From: Lactobacillus sp. UCMA15818
GTDB taxonomy: Bacteria; Bacillota; Bacilli; Lactobacillales; Lactobacillaceae
NCBI RefSeq assembly: GCF_030400225.1
Contig: NZ_VJYB01000002.1
Coordinates: forward strand, 252,207 to 316,206
Reading direction: 5' to 3'
Length of the DNA: 64,000 bases
Below the pieces are notes generated by a model, which did not search any database, was not told the origin of the DNA, and was given only the letters and a program-made list of their open reading frames with translations. Positions 26,867 to 38,125 of this stretch are shown one piece after another (positions within the stretch are counted from its first letter, which is position 1; each line of letters begins with the position of its first letter). Both the position numbers and the translations under genes were made by a program.

Positions 26867-28300
26867 ATGAAAGTTATTCGCAACTACTTGTATAATGCTG
26901 GATACCAGCTATTACTAGTAATTTTACCCTTAGTTACAGCAACATATATTAGTCGAGTTTTAACTAAGACAGGTGTTGGGATTAATGCATATACCAATTC
27001 AATTATTACGTATTTCATTTTGTTTGGAAGTTTAGGAATTAATTTGTATGGTAATCGGCAAATTGCTTATCAGCGAGAGAATAAATTAGAAATGTCAAGA
27101 ACTTTTTGGGAAATTACAATTTTACGTGTTGTGACGGTGGTTTTAGCATATCTTGCTTTTTTTATTTATCTTCCTTTTAGTAACTATCCAACACTAATGA
27201 TTTTTCAATCAATTAATTTGTTAGCAGTTGTTTTGGATATATCATGGCTTTATATGGGACTAGAAGATTTTAAAAAGACGGTTACGAGAAATACTTTAGT
27301 AAAAATTATTTCTCTAATAGCAATTTTTGTTTTTGTAAAAAATAAGAATGATTTAGGAATTTATATTATTATTCTTGGTTTAGGGGCCTTGCTGGGGAAC
27401 TTGACACTTTGGCCTTTTCTCAAAGAAATTATTGTTAAAGTACCACTGAAAAAGTTGCATCCGCTGAAACATATTAGACCTTCTGTTATGCTTTTTGTTC
27501 CTCAGATTGCTGTTAGCGTTTACGTAGTCTTGAATAAGACGATGCTGGGTAAAATGACAAGTACAGTCAACTCAGGTTATTATAACAACGCAGATACAAT
27601 TATTAAAACAGTTTTAGCTTTGGCAACAGCCACTGGAACTGTGATGTTGCCGCATGTTGCAAATGCTTTTGCAAATGGTCAGAAAGAAAAAATAAATCGA
27701 ATGTTATACGATTCATTTGATTTCATTTCTTTTTTAACGTTTGCGATGATGTTTGGTCTTGCTGGTCTCTCATTACACTTAGGTCCTTATTTTTATGGAA
27801 CTGGGTTTGGACCCGTAGGGGGGGCAATGTTATTAGAAACACCAGTAATTGTCCTAATTGGGTGGAGCAATGCAATTGGGACGCAATATTTGCTGCCAAC
27901 GAATCATACGCGAGAATATACAACTTCAGTTATTGTGGGAGCTATTGTAAATATTATTTTGAATTTTCCTTTAATTTATTTTTGGGGATTGTCAGGAGCT
28001 ATGATTGCAACTGTCTTTTCCGAAGTATGTGTAACGGGGTATCAATTATGGACAATCAGAAAGCTTGTTAGTTATCGCAAGTTATTTCAAAATGTAGGGA
28101 AGTATCTGGTTGCTGGGATTGTAATGTTTATTCCCGTTTTTAAAATCAATAACACTGTACACACAAGTGTATTTTCAATTTTTGCAGAAGTTGTTTTGGG
28201 AGCAGTTATTTACATTACAGTGATTTTGTTTTTAAAGCCTACAATCTTAGACAAATCTAAAAAAATTTTTAAAGAAAATAAAAATAAAAACGAAAAATGA
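26867..28300 (+). CDS. wzx: Polysaccharide flippase (Wzx type)
   Basis: An oligosaccharide-lipid flippase of the MATE/MOP superfamily, 477 residues and about 12-14 helices. The N-terminus MKVIRNYLYNAGYQLLLVILPLVTATYISRVL and the GINAYTNSI segment are typical of Gram-positive Wzx/RfbX proteins. It would carry lipid-linked repeat units across the membrane. AGAGGAG stands upstream of the ATG, and the next gene follows after 11 bases. Confidence 0.9.
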   Translation: MKVIRNYLYNAGYQLLLVILPLVTATYISRVLTKTGVGINAYTNSIITYFILFGSLGINLYGNRQIAYQRENKLEMSRTFWEITILRVVTVVLAYLAFFIYLPFSNYPTLMIFQSINLLAVVLDISWLYMGLEDFKKTVTRNTLVKIISLIAIFVFVKNKNDLGIYIIILGLGALLGNLTLWPFLKEIIVKVPLKKLHPLKHIRPSVMLFVPQIAVSVYVVLNKTMLGKMTSTVNSGYYNNADTIIKTVLALATATGTVMLPHVANAFANGQKEKINRMLYDSFDFISFLTFAMMFGLAGLSLHLGPYFYGTGFGPVGGAMLLETPVIVLIGWSNAIGTQYLLPTNHTREYTTSVIVGAIVNIILNFPLIYFWGLSGAMIATVFSEVCVTGYQLWTIRKLVSYRKLFQNVGKYLVAGIVMFIPVFKINNTVHTSVFSIFAEVVLGAVIYITVILFLKPTILDKSKKIFKENKNKNEK

Positions 28301-28311
28301 GGAGATTTTAA

Positions 28312-29310
28312 ATGGTAAATTACGTTGTTACATCACGTGACCCAGGAAAAATGGGTGGAAGCAAAGCTAAAGAAGATATTATTAAATATTTGAAACAGGA
28401 AAATTATGAATCTTTTAAAGTTAATCCATATCAACCAAATAAATTTTCCAAGCTTTTATATACACATTTTAAAATGATGAAGTTTTTTAAAAATAAGAAA
28501 ATACAGAACTTAATTATGCAGTATCCAATACCTTCACAATATATGATTGAAAAATTTGTTTCAAAATTAAAAAAAAATCAAACAGGAAAATTTATTATTT
28601 GGATCCATGATATTCAAGGTCTACAAAATAATGTTAAGCTCAAAAAAGTTAAATGGGAGATTAAATTATTTAATCAAGCAGATATCCTTATTGTACACAA
28701 TGAAAAGATGCGTATTTGGCTAGTCAATCAAAAAGTCACTGTGCCAATGATTGTATTGGGAATTTTTGACTATGATAATCCACAAGCTATTCAGAAGTTG
28801 CATTCTTATGAGAAAACTATTTGTTTTGCTGGGGCACTTTTTAAGTCAACTTTTCTGACCAAAGTAAAGACAAAAAATAAACTTTACACTTTTGGACCTG
28901 ATATGCCAAAGCAACATTCGAAAAATATCATTTACGGGGGTCAATACTCCCCAGAAGAATTATCAAGGCACTTGACACAAAATTTTGGTTTAATTTGGGA
29001 TGGACCTGAAGTTACAACTTGTGCAGGTACCTATGGGCACTATCTATTATTTAATAACCCTCATAAAACCTCGTTGTATATTAGCTCAGGAATACCAATA
29101 ATTATTTGGAAGCAGGCAGCTTTAGCTGATTTTGTTATTAAAAATAAAATTGGAATTACTATTAATAATTTATCTGAGTTGGATAATGCTCTTGATAAAG
29201 TTACTCCTTATGATTACCAGTTAATGAAGGCTAATGTTGATGAGATAGCTAAAAAAATACGTGCGGGATATTATACAAAACAAGTTGTTGAGAAAATTAA
29301 TAAAATTTAA
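28312..29310 (+). CDS. Gtf3-like sugar transferase
   Basis: 332 residues resembling the Gtf3/galactofuranosyltransferase-like family: VVTSRDPGKMGGSKAKEDI at the N-terminus, FIIWIHDIQGLQ, and a C-terminal NFGLIWDGPEV...HKTSLYISSGIPIIIWKQAALADFVIKNKIG, which forms the nucleotide-sugar site. It has no membrane segment. Co-transcribed with the flippase (GAGGAGATTTTAA in the gap). It likely elongates the repeat unit. The donor is not readable. Confidence 0.8.
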   Translation: MVNYVVTSRDPGKMGGSKAKEDIIKYLKQENYESFKVNPYQPNKFSKLLYTHFKMMKFFKNKKIQNLIMQYPIPSQYMIEKFVSKLKKNQTGKFIIWIHDIQGLQNNVKLKKVKWEIKLFNQADILIVHNEKMRIWLVNQKVTVPMIVLGIFDYDNPQAIQKLHSYEKTICFAGALFKSTFLTKVKTKNKLYTFGPDMPKQHSKNIIYGGQYSPEELSRHLTQNFGLIWDGPEVTTCAGTYGHYLLFNNPHKTSLYISSGIPIIIWKQAALADFVIKNKIGITINNLSELDNALDKVTPYDYQLMKANVDEIAKKIRAGYYTKQVVEKINKI

Positions 29311-29485
29311 TTTTTAGATATAATTATGACTTTTTTATATTGATATTTGATTGAGTATGTATCTAACTTTGATTTGCCAGAAAGCTGCATAGGCGAAACT
29401 ACTAAGATGTACTTTAAAATTTTAGTTTATGTTACAATCTATACTGGAAATTAAAAAATAATATTTATTTTTTTGGAGGACAGAC

Positions 29486-30355
29486 ATGAAGGGAATAATA
29501 TTAGCCGGTGGGTCAGGTACACGCTTATATCCATTGACACGTGCGACATCAAAACAATTGATGCCAATTTATGATAAGCCGATGATCTACTATCCAATGT
29601 CAACATTGATGTTAGCGGGAATTAAGGATATCTTGATTATCTCAACGCCACAAGATGAGTCGAGATTCGAAGAATTATTTGGAGACGGACATGAAATTGG
29701 GCTACATATTGAGTATAAAGTTCAGCCAAAGCCGGAAGGATTAGCGCAGGCTTTCATTTTAGGAGCGGATTTTATCGGTGACGATAGTGTTTGCCTTGTT
29801 TTGGGAGATAATATCTATTATGGTGGCGGTCTTTCTAAGATGCTGCAGCGTGCTGCTGAAAAGGAACACGGCGCAACGGTCTTTGGTTATCATGTAAATG
29901 ATCCAGAGCGTTTTGGTGTGGTTGACTTCGATAAGGACATGAATGCTTTATCAATTGAGGAAAAGCCGACACATCCGAAGTCACATTATGCGGTCACGGG
30001 TTTGTATTTCTATGACAATGATGTCGTCGAAATTGCGAAGAATATTAAACCGTCACCACGCGGAGAGCTGGAAATCACTGATGTCAATAAAGAATATCTT
30101 TCACGTGGAGCGCTGTCAGTTGAATTGATGGGTCGCGGTTTTGCCTGGTTAGATACAGGAACACATGAATCATTACTTGAGGCATCATCATTTATTGCAA
30201 CGATTGAGAAGCGGCAAAATCAAAAGGTCGCATGCTTAGAAGAAATTGCATATCGCATGGGCTACATCAATAAAGAACAGCTAGCGGTATTGGCCCAACC
30301 ATTGAAGAAGAATCAATATGGTCAATATTTACTAAGATTAGTGAGCGAGGGTTAA
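29486..30355 (+). CDS. rfbA: Glucose-1-phosphate thymidylyltransferase
   Basis: Makes dTDP-glucose from dTTP and glucose-1-phosphate, the entry to dTDP-L-rhamnose. 289 residues; [30 protein letters not shown] is the full nucleotidyltransferase signature, and [10 protein letters not shown] and GELEITDVN follow. TTTGGAGG precedes the ATG, and a TACAAT -10 lies at 29433. First of four rml genes in the order rfbA-rfbC-rfbB-rfbD (rmlA-C-B-D). Its codon use is closer to the housekeeping genes than that of the transferases upstream. Confidence 0.96.
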   Translation: MKGIILAGGSGTRLYPLTRATSKQLMPIYDKPMIYYPMSTLMLAGIKDILIISTPQDESRFEELFGDGHEIGLHIEYKVQPKPEGLAQAFILGADFIGDDSVCLVLGDNIYYGGGLSKMLQRAAEKEHGATVFGYHVNDPERFGVVDFDKDMNALSIEEKPTHPKSHYAVTGLYFYDNDVVEIAKNIKPSPRGELEITDVNKEYLSRGALSVELMGRGFAWLDTGTHESLLEASSFIATIEKRQNQKVACLEEIAYRMGYINKEQLAVLAQPLKKNQYGQYLLRLVSEG

Positions 30356-30357
30356 AA

Positions 30358-31979
<1,622 letters not shown>

Positions 31980-32003
31980 CATGCTGATTGAGAAGGTGAC
32001 AAA

Positions 32004-32846
32004 GTGATACTAGTTACAGGTGGAAGTGGACAACTTGGTTCGGAATTACGGCACTTGTTTGATGAAAAGAAAGTCGAGTATCTTGCACCGAGTTCGAAAG
32101 AATTGAATATTACTGATGAGCAGAGTGTCTTGCAATATGTTCAGAAACTTAGGCCTACAGTAATTTATCATTGTGCGGCTTATACAGCGGTAGATGCCGC
32201 TGAAGATGAGGGCAAAGAATTAAATTACTTGGTTAATAAAATTGGTACTGAAAATATTGCTAAGGCGGCTGCAAAGGTTGCGGCGACTATTATATACATT
32301 AGTACCGATTATGTTTTTGATGGTAATTTAACTGCTGGTGAATATAAGGTTGACGCACAAACTAACCCGTTGAATGAGTATGGCAAGGCAAAACTTGCTG
32401 GTGAGAAAGCAATTCAAAATTTTGCAAGTAAATACTATATTATCAGAACATCATGGGTATTTGGCAAATATGGCAAGAATTTTGTTTTTACGATGCAGCG
32501 ACTTGCAAAGCAGCATCCAAAGATAACAGTTGTAGCTGATCAATTTGGAAGACCTACTTGGACGAGAACACTTGCGGAGTTTATGACGTATGCAGTTGAA
32601 AATCACGCTGATTACGGGGTTTATCACCTCTCAAACGATAATGCCTGCACGTGGTATGATTTTGCAAGTGAAATCTTAAAGAATGACAAAGTTGAAGTGG
32701 AGCCACTAACAAGTGTACAATTTCCACAAAAGGCAACGAGACCTGCTCATTCGATTATGGATTTGAGCAAGGCAAAAGCTACAGGATTTGAAATTCCAAC
32801 ATGGCAAGAAGCACTTGCTAGAATGCTACAAAGTGTTGATAAATAA
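32004..32846 (+). CDS. rfbD: dTDP-4-dehydrorhamnose reductase
   Basis: Final step to dTDP-L-rhamnose, NADPH-dependent. 280 residues; LVTGGSGQLGSEL binds cofactor, STDYVFDG and NEYGKAKLAGE hold the Ser/Tyr/Lys triad, and RTSWVFGKYGKNFV is family specific. GTG start at 32004 with GAGAAGG upstream. Last of the rml genes, followed by a hairpin at 32855. Confidence 0.95.
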   Translation: MILVTGGSGQLGSELRHLFDEKKVEYLAPSSKELNITDEQSVLQYVQKLRPTVIYHCAAYTAVDAAEDEGKELNYLVNKIGTENIAKAAAKVAATIIYISTDYVFDGNLTAGEYKVDAQTNPLNEYGKAKLAGEKAIQNFASKYYIIRTSWVFGKYGKNFVFTMQRLAKQHPKITVVADQFGRPTWTRTLAEFMTYAVENHADYGVYHLSNDNACTWYDFASEILKNDKVEVEPLTSVQFPQKATRPAHSIMDLSKAKATGFEIPTWQEALARMLQSVDK

Positions 32847-32854
32847 AAAGATTC

Positions 32855-32883
32855 AAAAGAGTGACTTAGCGCTCCTTTTTGGT
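32855..32883 (+). terminator. Probable terminator after rfbD
   Basis: AAAAGAGTG/CGCTCCTTTT pair with one bulge around ACTTAG, ending in a T run, 9 bases after the rfbD stop. Confidence 0.5.
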
Positions 32884-33005
32884 AGGTGAATAAAAAATGC
32901 ATGACTGGTTAGCAAAGAAAAAGTATATCACATATGTTGTAACACTCTAATGAATATAAAAAAGAGAAGGTTTTAATAATCTTCTAAATCATTGGAGTGT
33001 AAAAA

Positions 33006-34193
33006 TTGAAAATTAAATATCATAAAAATATCAAATATAGTTACTATTACAGCTTTTTTTCTTTCTTTGGAGTAACCGGACTTTGGGTAATTTATCTGCA
33101 ACATGCAGGGCTGACATTGTTTGAAGTCGGATTATGTGAAAGTATTTTTCACATTGGAAGTTTTTTGTTCGAAGTGCCAAGTGGACTACTAGCTGATCGC
33201 TTTTCTTACAAAACAGTCCTAATTGCAGGTAGGCTCATGTCAATTCTATCAGCTGTGATAATGCTACTTGCACAATCATTTTGGCTTTTTGCATTTAGTT
33301 TTATATTAAGTGCATTTTCGTATAACCTGCAATCAGGAACGATTGATGCGATGATGTATGATTCACTAATTGAGAGCAAGCAAACTTCGGATTTTCCAAA
33401 GATTATTAGTAAAACAGAGATTATTTTTGAAGTTGCAGATACAATAGGTGTTGTTATCGCAGGGTTCCTTGTACATTGGCATTTTGAACTAACCTATGTA
33501 ATTGCGATTTTGGTTGGATTCTTGGCACTTATTTCAGTGTTGTTTTTGAAAGAGCCACTGAAAACTGCACAGATTCAAATCGATACTGAGAAAGAAGCAG
33601 AACTGACAATTAGTGAATTGATTAGGTCTTCGTGGCGCATTTTGAAGAAAGAGAAGTTCTTGCGTAACTTGATGATCTATCAGGCTATGATTGATTTGAT
33701 TTGTACAAGTTACTATTATTACTACCAATCTGTTATGAAGAGTAATAATTTTTCTGGAGTCATGATTTCTGGAATTATGGTCATTTCTTCAGTTATAGCT
33801 GTACTCGCTATTAGTGTAACGCCAAGGATTACAAATCGTTTTAGCCAGCTTAATATTCTACGTTTTCTAATAGTACCAATCCTTGGGTTGATTCCATTAA
33901 TCTTTTTTAGAAATGGGATAATTATGCTTTTATTATTCATGCTCCTCAAGGCATTAAGTGCGATCGTTGGTCCATTGTTTAGTAATTACTATAACAAATT
34001 AATTGAGTCAAAACAGAGAGCAACGTTGTTGAGTGTTGCAAGTGTAATTTTTTCAGCGTTTATGATCGTTCTATTTCCAGTTGTTGGATGGATGATTGAT
34101 CAGGTTGGTTTTGCAATTGCATTTGGAATTATAGGAATTGTAATGGGTGTACTAGTGTGTAGTAAGAATATTATCCAGGCAATAAATAAATAA
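33006..34193 (+). CDS. MFS transporter
   Basis: A 12-helix major facilitator of 395 residues. The loop between helices 2 and 3 is FEVPSGLLADRFSYKTVLIAGRL, a clear MFS motif (G-x-x-x-D-R), and EVADTIGVVIAGFL resembles drug-efflux and tetracycline-type carriers. TTG start at 33006 with GGAGTG upstream. Substrate unknown. It stands alone between the rml operon and the sorbose locus, with a strong terminator behind it. Confidence 0.85.
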   Translation: MKIKYHKNIKYSYYYSFFSFFGVTGLWVIYLQHAGLTLFEVGLCESIFHIGSFLFEVPSGLLADRFSYKTVLIAGRLMSILSAVIMLLAQSFWLFAFSFILSAFSYNLQSGTIDAMMYDSLIESKQTSDFPKIISKTEIIFEVADTIGVVIAGFLVHWHFELTYVIAILVGFLALISVLFLKEPLKTAQIQIDTEKEAELTISELIRSSWRILKKEKFLRNLMIYQAMIDLICTSYYYYYQSVMKSNNFSGVMISGIMVISSVIAVLAISVTPRITNRFSQLNILRFLIVPILGLIPLIFFRNGIIMLLLFMLLKALSAIVGPLFSNYYNKLIESKQRATLLSVASVIFSAFMIVLFPVVGWMIDQVGFAIAFGIIGIVMGVLVCSKNIIQAINK

Positions 34194-34205
34194 CAAATAT
34201 AAAAA

Positions 34206-34262
34206 TGAAACGAGAAGTTATAGATGCGTATATCAGCGCATTATAGCTCCTCGTTTTTTTAT
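34206..34262 (+). terminator. Strong terminator of the MFS gene
   Basis: AAACGAG-AAGTTATA-GATGCG pairs with CAGCGCAT-TATAGCT-CTCGTTT over a long imperfect stem, followed by seven T. Confidence 0.85.
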
Positions 34263-34321
34263 TTTAAATTTACAATCGGACGGAGAAGTTTAATTTAATG
34301 GAAAATATTTTTCTAAAATAA

Positions 34322-34372
34322 ATACTGGGATTGGACAAAGTTTGACTTTTGATCCAGTTCCCAGTAAAAAAA
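34322..34372 (-). terminator. Terminator of the sorbose-1-phosphate reductase gene
   Basis: TACTGGGATTGGAC/ GATCCAGTTCCCAGTA form an imperfect stem with a loop. Read on the minus strand it follows the stop of the reductase gene and ends in TATTTATTTT. On the plus strand it also carries a run of A after it, so it may work both ways. Confidence 0.6.
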
Positions 34373-34395
34373 GATATTGTTTGTTTTATAGCATT

Positions 34396-35634
34396 TTAGA
34401 TGGAAATGTCAGGCATATTTGAAAGAATCCATTGTTCTGCTTCTGGAGACCAAATTCCACCATGTTTAACTAAAATTTTACCAAGTTCAGAATTTGAATC
34501 AACTTTGGCCAGTTCAATTCTGTCGAATTTTTTTCCGGGATAGGTAAGCTTTTTCCCGCCGCCAATATCTGGCTGTGCCAAAGTTGTCTCAGCAGCAGAG
34601 TCGAGTCCTAAAACATGTGTGATTACTTTTGCAACATCTAATTTTCCACTGGCTATTATTTGAGCAGCCTTTGCTTCATTTTCTGCATTTCCTCCAGATG
34701 TTCCTGTAACATGTGTGAAGTTGTAGTGAACATCATAAAAATTCAGTGTTGCATTAAAGTCCTTGTTCATCGGGCCAGCAAATTGATTCAAGCAACCGTC
34801 TGGAGCCAATAATTTGCCTGCTAGAGTAACAATTGGAGAGACGCTGATCATTGAGAAGACATCATCGTAGCCAGCCCCATTAACTGCTGAAGATAATAAC
34901 TCTTGTTGTTCACTGATAGATAAATTGTTTACGTTCAAAAAAATCATTTCGACTTCATCTGAAGGGTACAAGTGTTTAGCACGATCTAATTTTTCTTGAT
35001 TAATATCAGTTATTACTAAAGTTTTTGGTTTGATATCTGAATGAATTGCGTAATCGATAGCAAGTAGCCCCATTGGACCGGTGCCACCAAGCATCAACAT
35101 ATTTCCACGTTCTTTAATTCCCATTTTGTGGTTGTAAGTATGTGGAATCAAATGGAATTGTGCATCAAACGCAGCGATTACACAACTTAAAGGTTCACAC
35201 AAGGAACCTTCATAGTATGCCTGTCCATGGAAAGTAATCAGGCAATTCAAATCCATTACTTCTTTAGGAATTACGACAACGGTTGCATCCCCGCCAATAT
35301 ATGGATATGAATATCCTGGAACAAAGGGAGTATCATCGCGTGCTAGGTTTGGCTGGACAACATAGTCTTCACCTGCACTGAATTTCTGCTGTAAATTTTT
35401 ACCGACCTTCAATATTTTGCCAGAAAATTCATGGCCAATCAAAACTGGGTTCTTAGCAAGGTTATTCGGAGTCTTTTTGTGATTTTCCCCCTCCTTGACT
35501 AATTTCCATGAAGACATACACATAGTATCACTTACGACCGTTGCCAAGATTTCATCTTCAGTGATAGCCGGTAATTCGAATTCTTCAATCCTTAAATCTT
35601 CTTTTCCGTATAATCTAAGTCCAATGCTTTTCAT
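34396..35634 (-). CDS. sorE: Probable L-sorbose-1-phosphate reductase (zinc-type dehydrogenase)
   Basis: A medium-chain alcohol dehydrogenase of 412 residues. VSDTMCMSSWK holds the catalytic zinc Cys39, LIGHEFSGK the His-Glu pair, and MLGGTGPMGLLAIDYA the nucleotide loop. The length and the neighbours (SorC-type regulator, SDR, mannose-family PTS) fit SorE, which reduces L-sorbose-1-phosphate to D-glucitol-6-phosphate. The ATG is preceded by GAAGGGTGG. It is read from a region containing a SorC-type operator copy at 35744-35762. Confidence 0.75.
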   Translation of the reverse strand: MKSIGLRLYGKEDLRIEEFELPAITEDEILATVVSDTMCMSSWKLVKEGENHKKTPNNLAKNPVLIGHEFSGKILKVGKNLQQKFSAGEDYVVQPNLARDDTPFVPGYSYPYIGGDATVVVIPKEVMDLNCLITFHGQAYYEGSLCEPLSCVIAAFDAQFHLIPHTYNHKMGIKERGNMLMLGGTGPMGLLAIDYAIHSDIKPKTLVITDINQEKLDRAKHLYPSDEVEMIFLNVNNLSISEQQELLSSAVNGAGYDDVFSMISVSPIVTLAGKLLAPDGCLNQFAGPMNKDFNATLNFYDVHYNFTHVTGTSGGNAENEAKAAQIIASGKLDVAKVITHVLGLDSAAETTLAQPDIGGGKKLTYPGKKFDRIELAKVDSNSELGKILVKHGGIWSPEAEQWILSNMPDISI

Positions 35635-35743
35635 ATTTGTATTCCACCCTTCATTTTTGTGAAATAAAGAAGTTATTATAATATAGCTTCCAACAAAATC
35701 ATGATATCACTAAATTTCAGGGCTATTATTAAATAATATTAAA

Positions 35744-35762
35744 ACTCACATTTGTGATAAAA
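35744..35762 (-). promoter_or_regulatory. Probable SorR operator, copy 1
   Basis: On the minus strand this is TTTTATCACAAATGTGAGT, identical over all 19 bases to 36746-36764. The core TCACA-AA-TGTGA is palindromic. It overlaps the last codons and stop of the regulator gene (reading Leu-Ser-Gln-Met-stop) and stands about 110 bases before the reductase start, so it probably controls that gene. Confidence 0.75.
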
Positions 35763-36723
35763 CTATTTTTTTAATTATTTTTGCGACCTCGTCAGTTGTT
35801 ACAAGATAGTCAAGCAGCTGTGCATTCAAACAACCAATTAGAGCCTCAACTTTTTTCTCTCCAGCAGCTATGCCCACAACATTTTTTATCTTTCGTAATT
35901 TTGACAAACTCGCCCCAACAAGGTTTGGATAAATTTCCTGGCACTCATCACCATTGATTGAAAAGGATTGTGAGAGAACATCTCCCACCATTGATTTTTG
36001 ATATATTTTTCCAGAACCATTTCTTTTGTAGAATTCGCGCCAATTATAGTTATCTGTCATTTTTGCACTACCTATCCCAACCAATGCAATGTCAACTTTA
36101 TCCCACATCTGAACTGAATTACGATTTGTTGCTGTTGCTAAAATCTCTCTCATTGCTGATTCTGAATTAATAAAAACAGGAGAATCTAAGTAAAACATGG
36201 TGGATTGTGGAATTTTTTCGCACATCTGATGTACTAAATGGTTTGCCTGACATGAAATATCAAGTTGTCCCATGGGACTTCCAATCAGAGGGACAACTGA
36301 AACATTTGAAACTTGTTTTTCAAGTGAAAAATTCGAAACAGTGTTTTTTAATGTTTCACCCCAGGAAAGTCCGATAACACTACCGTTTTTGATTAGTTCA
36401 TTTATAAGATTATTTGCAGATATTGATACGCTTTCTAGGTCGTCATTATACGAACTGTTTTTTTCTGTGGATGAGACAATGGCTTTTTTTAAATGAAAGT
36501 TTTGGCATAAAAAGTCTTCCAATTCGACTGTTTCCCTTTCTAACGGATTATTAATTGTAACTTTTACGATACCCATATCTTTAGCTCTCTTTAGTAGTCG
36601 GCTTATTTCTGTCCTATGAATATGCAAAAGATCGGAAATATTTTTTTGTGAAAGTCCTTGGTTGTAGTACAGATTAGAGATTCTGAGCAACCGTTCGATT
36701 TGTTTTTTATCTGAATATGTCAT
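35746..36723 (-). CDS. sorR: SorC-family sugar-binding transcriptional regulator
   Basis: 325 residues. Residues about 8-48 form a helix-turn-helix (RISNLYYNQGLSQKNISDLLHIHRTEISRLLKRAK), and the remainder is the sugar-phosphate-binding SorC domain (GLSWGETLKNTVSNF, VVPLIGSP, VDIALVGIG). It would sense a phosphorylated sugar, here probably sorbose-1-phosphate, and control both its own side and the divergent SDR-PTS operon. ATG start; the upstream site is CACTCCTTT in reverse (AAAGGAGTG). Its 3' end contains one of the two operators. Confidence 0.88.
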   Translation of the reverse strand: MTYSDKKQIERLLRISNLYYNQGLSQKNISDLLHIHRTEISRLLKRAKDMGIVKVTINNPLERETVELEDFLCQNFHLKKAIVSSTEKNSSYNDDLESVSISANNLINELIKNGSVIGLSWGETLKNTVSNFSLEKQVSNVSVVPLIGSPMGQLDISCQANHLVHQMCEKIPQSTMFYLDSPVFINSESAMREILATATNRNSVQMWDKVDIALVGIGSAKMTDNYNWREFYKRNGSGKIYQKSMVGDVLSQSFSINGDECQEIYPNLVGASLSKLRKIKNVVGIAAGEKKVEALIGCLNAQLLDYLVTTDEVAKIIKKIVLSQM

Positions 36724-36745
36724 TATAAATCACTCCTTTTGAACA

Positions 36746-36784
36746 TTTTATCACAAATGTGAGTAATTTAAAAAAGCGTTTACA
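36746..36784 (+). promoter_or_regulatory. sorR-sorF intergenic operator and cre site
   Basis: TTTTATCACAAATGTGAGT (36746-36764) is the second copy of the putative SorR operator. Directly after it, AAAAAGCGTTTACA (36771-36784) matches a CcpA cre site on the opposite strand (TGTAAACGCTTTTT). A further half-like site TTCACAAATGA is at 36867. Together they suggest induction by sorbose and repression by preferred sugars. Confidence 0.7.
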
Positions 36785-36897
36785 TATTTTAGAGGCGGTC
36801 TTAAGATATTGGTTGTAAAGGAATTAGAAAATTATTATGACTTCCAACAAGTCAAAAAACAGTTTTTTCACAAATGATAGAAGGAGGATTTAATATT

Positions 36898-37695
36898 ATG
36901 GATTGGTTGAATTTGAAAGATAAAGTTTATATTGTAACTGGAGGATCATCTGGGATTGGGAAAGCAATAGTGAAAGAATTACTCAATGATGGAGCAAAAG
37001 TGGTGAATGCAGATTTAAAAAATATGGATTATGTGCATGATAATCTTCATTTTATAAAAACTGATGTGACATCTTTGGCACAGATAGAAAATACAGTTAA
37101 AGAAACACTGGATACTTTTAAAGATATCGATGGTGTCATTAATAACGCAGGAATAAATTTACCAAAACTCTTGGTGGATTTAGACGATCCTAAGGGAGAA
37201 TATGAGTTAAATGAAGAGACATTCAATAAGATTTTTTCAATTAATGTAAAAAGTGTTTTACTCATGTCGCAAGCAGTCGCACGAGTACTAGCCAAGAAAA
37301 AAAGTGGAGTGATAATTAACATGTCCTCTGAAGCAAGCTTGGAAGGCTCCCAAGGGCAAGGTATTTATGCAGGAACAAAAGCGGCGATAAATGGGTTAAG
37401 CCGTTCATGGGCAAAGGAACTTGGAAAATACAATGTTCGAGTTGTTGGGGTCGCCCCAGGAATTATGGAGGCAACAGGTCTGCGCACTGAAGGTTATGAA
37501 AAAGCATTGGCATATACACGCGGAATTACTGTTGAAAAATTGAGAGAAGGCTATCAAAGTACAAGTACAACACCACTGGGTCGAAGTGGAAAATTGGGTG
37601 AAGTTGCAACCTTTGTAGCGTTCTTACTGTCTGACAAGGCAAGTTATATCACTGGTGTAACAGTCAACGTAGCCGGTGGAAAATCAAGAGGGTAG
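36898..37695 (+). CDS. sorF: Probable sorbitol-6-phosphate dehydrogenase (SDR)
   Basis: A short-chain dehydrogenase of 265 residues. VTGGSSGIGKAIV is the cofactor loop, NNAGIN the NNAG motif, and YAGTKAAINGLSRSWA the catalytic Tyr-Lys; the C-terminal TGVTVNVAGGKSRG is typical of sorbitol-6-phosphate 2-dehydrogenases. It would oxidise D-glucitol-6-phosphate to fructose-6-phosphate. The start at 36898 is chosen from AAGGAGG 10 bases upstream; an earlier ATG at 36874 overlaps that site. First gene of the PTS operon. Confidence 0.82.
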   Translation: MDWLNLKDKVYIVTGGSSGIGKAIVKELLNDGAKVVNADLKNMDYVHDNLHFIKTDVTSLAQIENTVKETLDTFKDIDGVINNAGINLPKLLVDLDDPKGEYELNEETFNKIFSINVKSVLLMSQAVARVLAKKKSGVIINMSSEASLEGSQGQGIYAGTKAAINGLSRSWAKELGKYNVRVVGVAPGIMEATGLRTEGYEKALAYTRGITVEKLREGYQSTSTTPLGRSGKLGEVATFVAFLLSDKASYITGVTVNVAGGKSRG

Positions 37696-37708
37696 AAGGA
37701 GGAAGACC

Positions 37709-38125
37709 ATGAAAGTTATTTTAATTGGTCATTATAATACAGCAATTAGTATGCAAAAAGCTGTTGAGATGATAGTTGGAGAAACTGAAGATTTTTATCC
37801 AATAACTTTTTTACCAAATGAAGGTTTAGATAGTTTGAAAGCTAAAATTGATGATTTATTGGAAAAGTTTGATAAGAATGAAGAAATTTTAGCAATTGCT
37901 GATCTCTATTCGGGTACACCATATAACGCAGTCGCAACAAGGTCTCTGGAAAACAAAATTACTGATGTTATTTCAGGGATGTCACTTCCAATATGTCTAG
38001 AAGTTGCAATGAATAAAAAGACAATGAGCGTAAAGGAGCTGGTAAATCTGATCTTACAAAATAGTAAAGACTACACAAAGGTATTGAGTAGGTCTTTAAC
38101 GGAACAAGATGAGGAGGAATTCTAA
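37709..38125 (+). CDS. sorA: PTS mannose-family IIA component (sorbose)
   Basis: Receives phosphate from HPr on His8 in ILIGHYNTAISM and passes it to IIB. 138 residues, ending in acidic QDEEEF. IADLYSGTPYNAV is the second family motif. Start at 37709 with AAGGAGGAAG upstream. Its TAA overlaps the ATG of the IIB gene. Confidence 0.88.
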   Translation: MKVILIGHYNTAISMQKAVEMIVGETEDFYPITFLPNEGLDSLKAKIDDLLEKFDKNEEILAIADLYSGTPYNAVATRSLENKITDVISGMSLPICLEVAMNKKTMSVKELVNLILQNSKDYTKVLSRSLTEQDEEEF

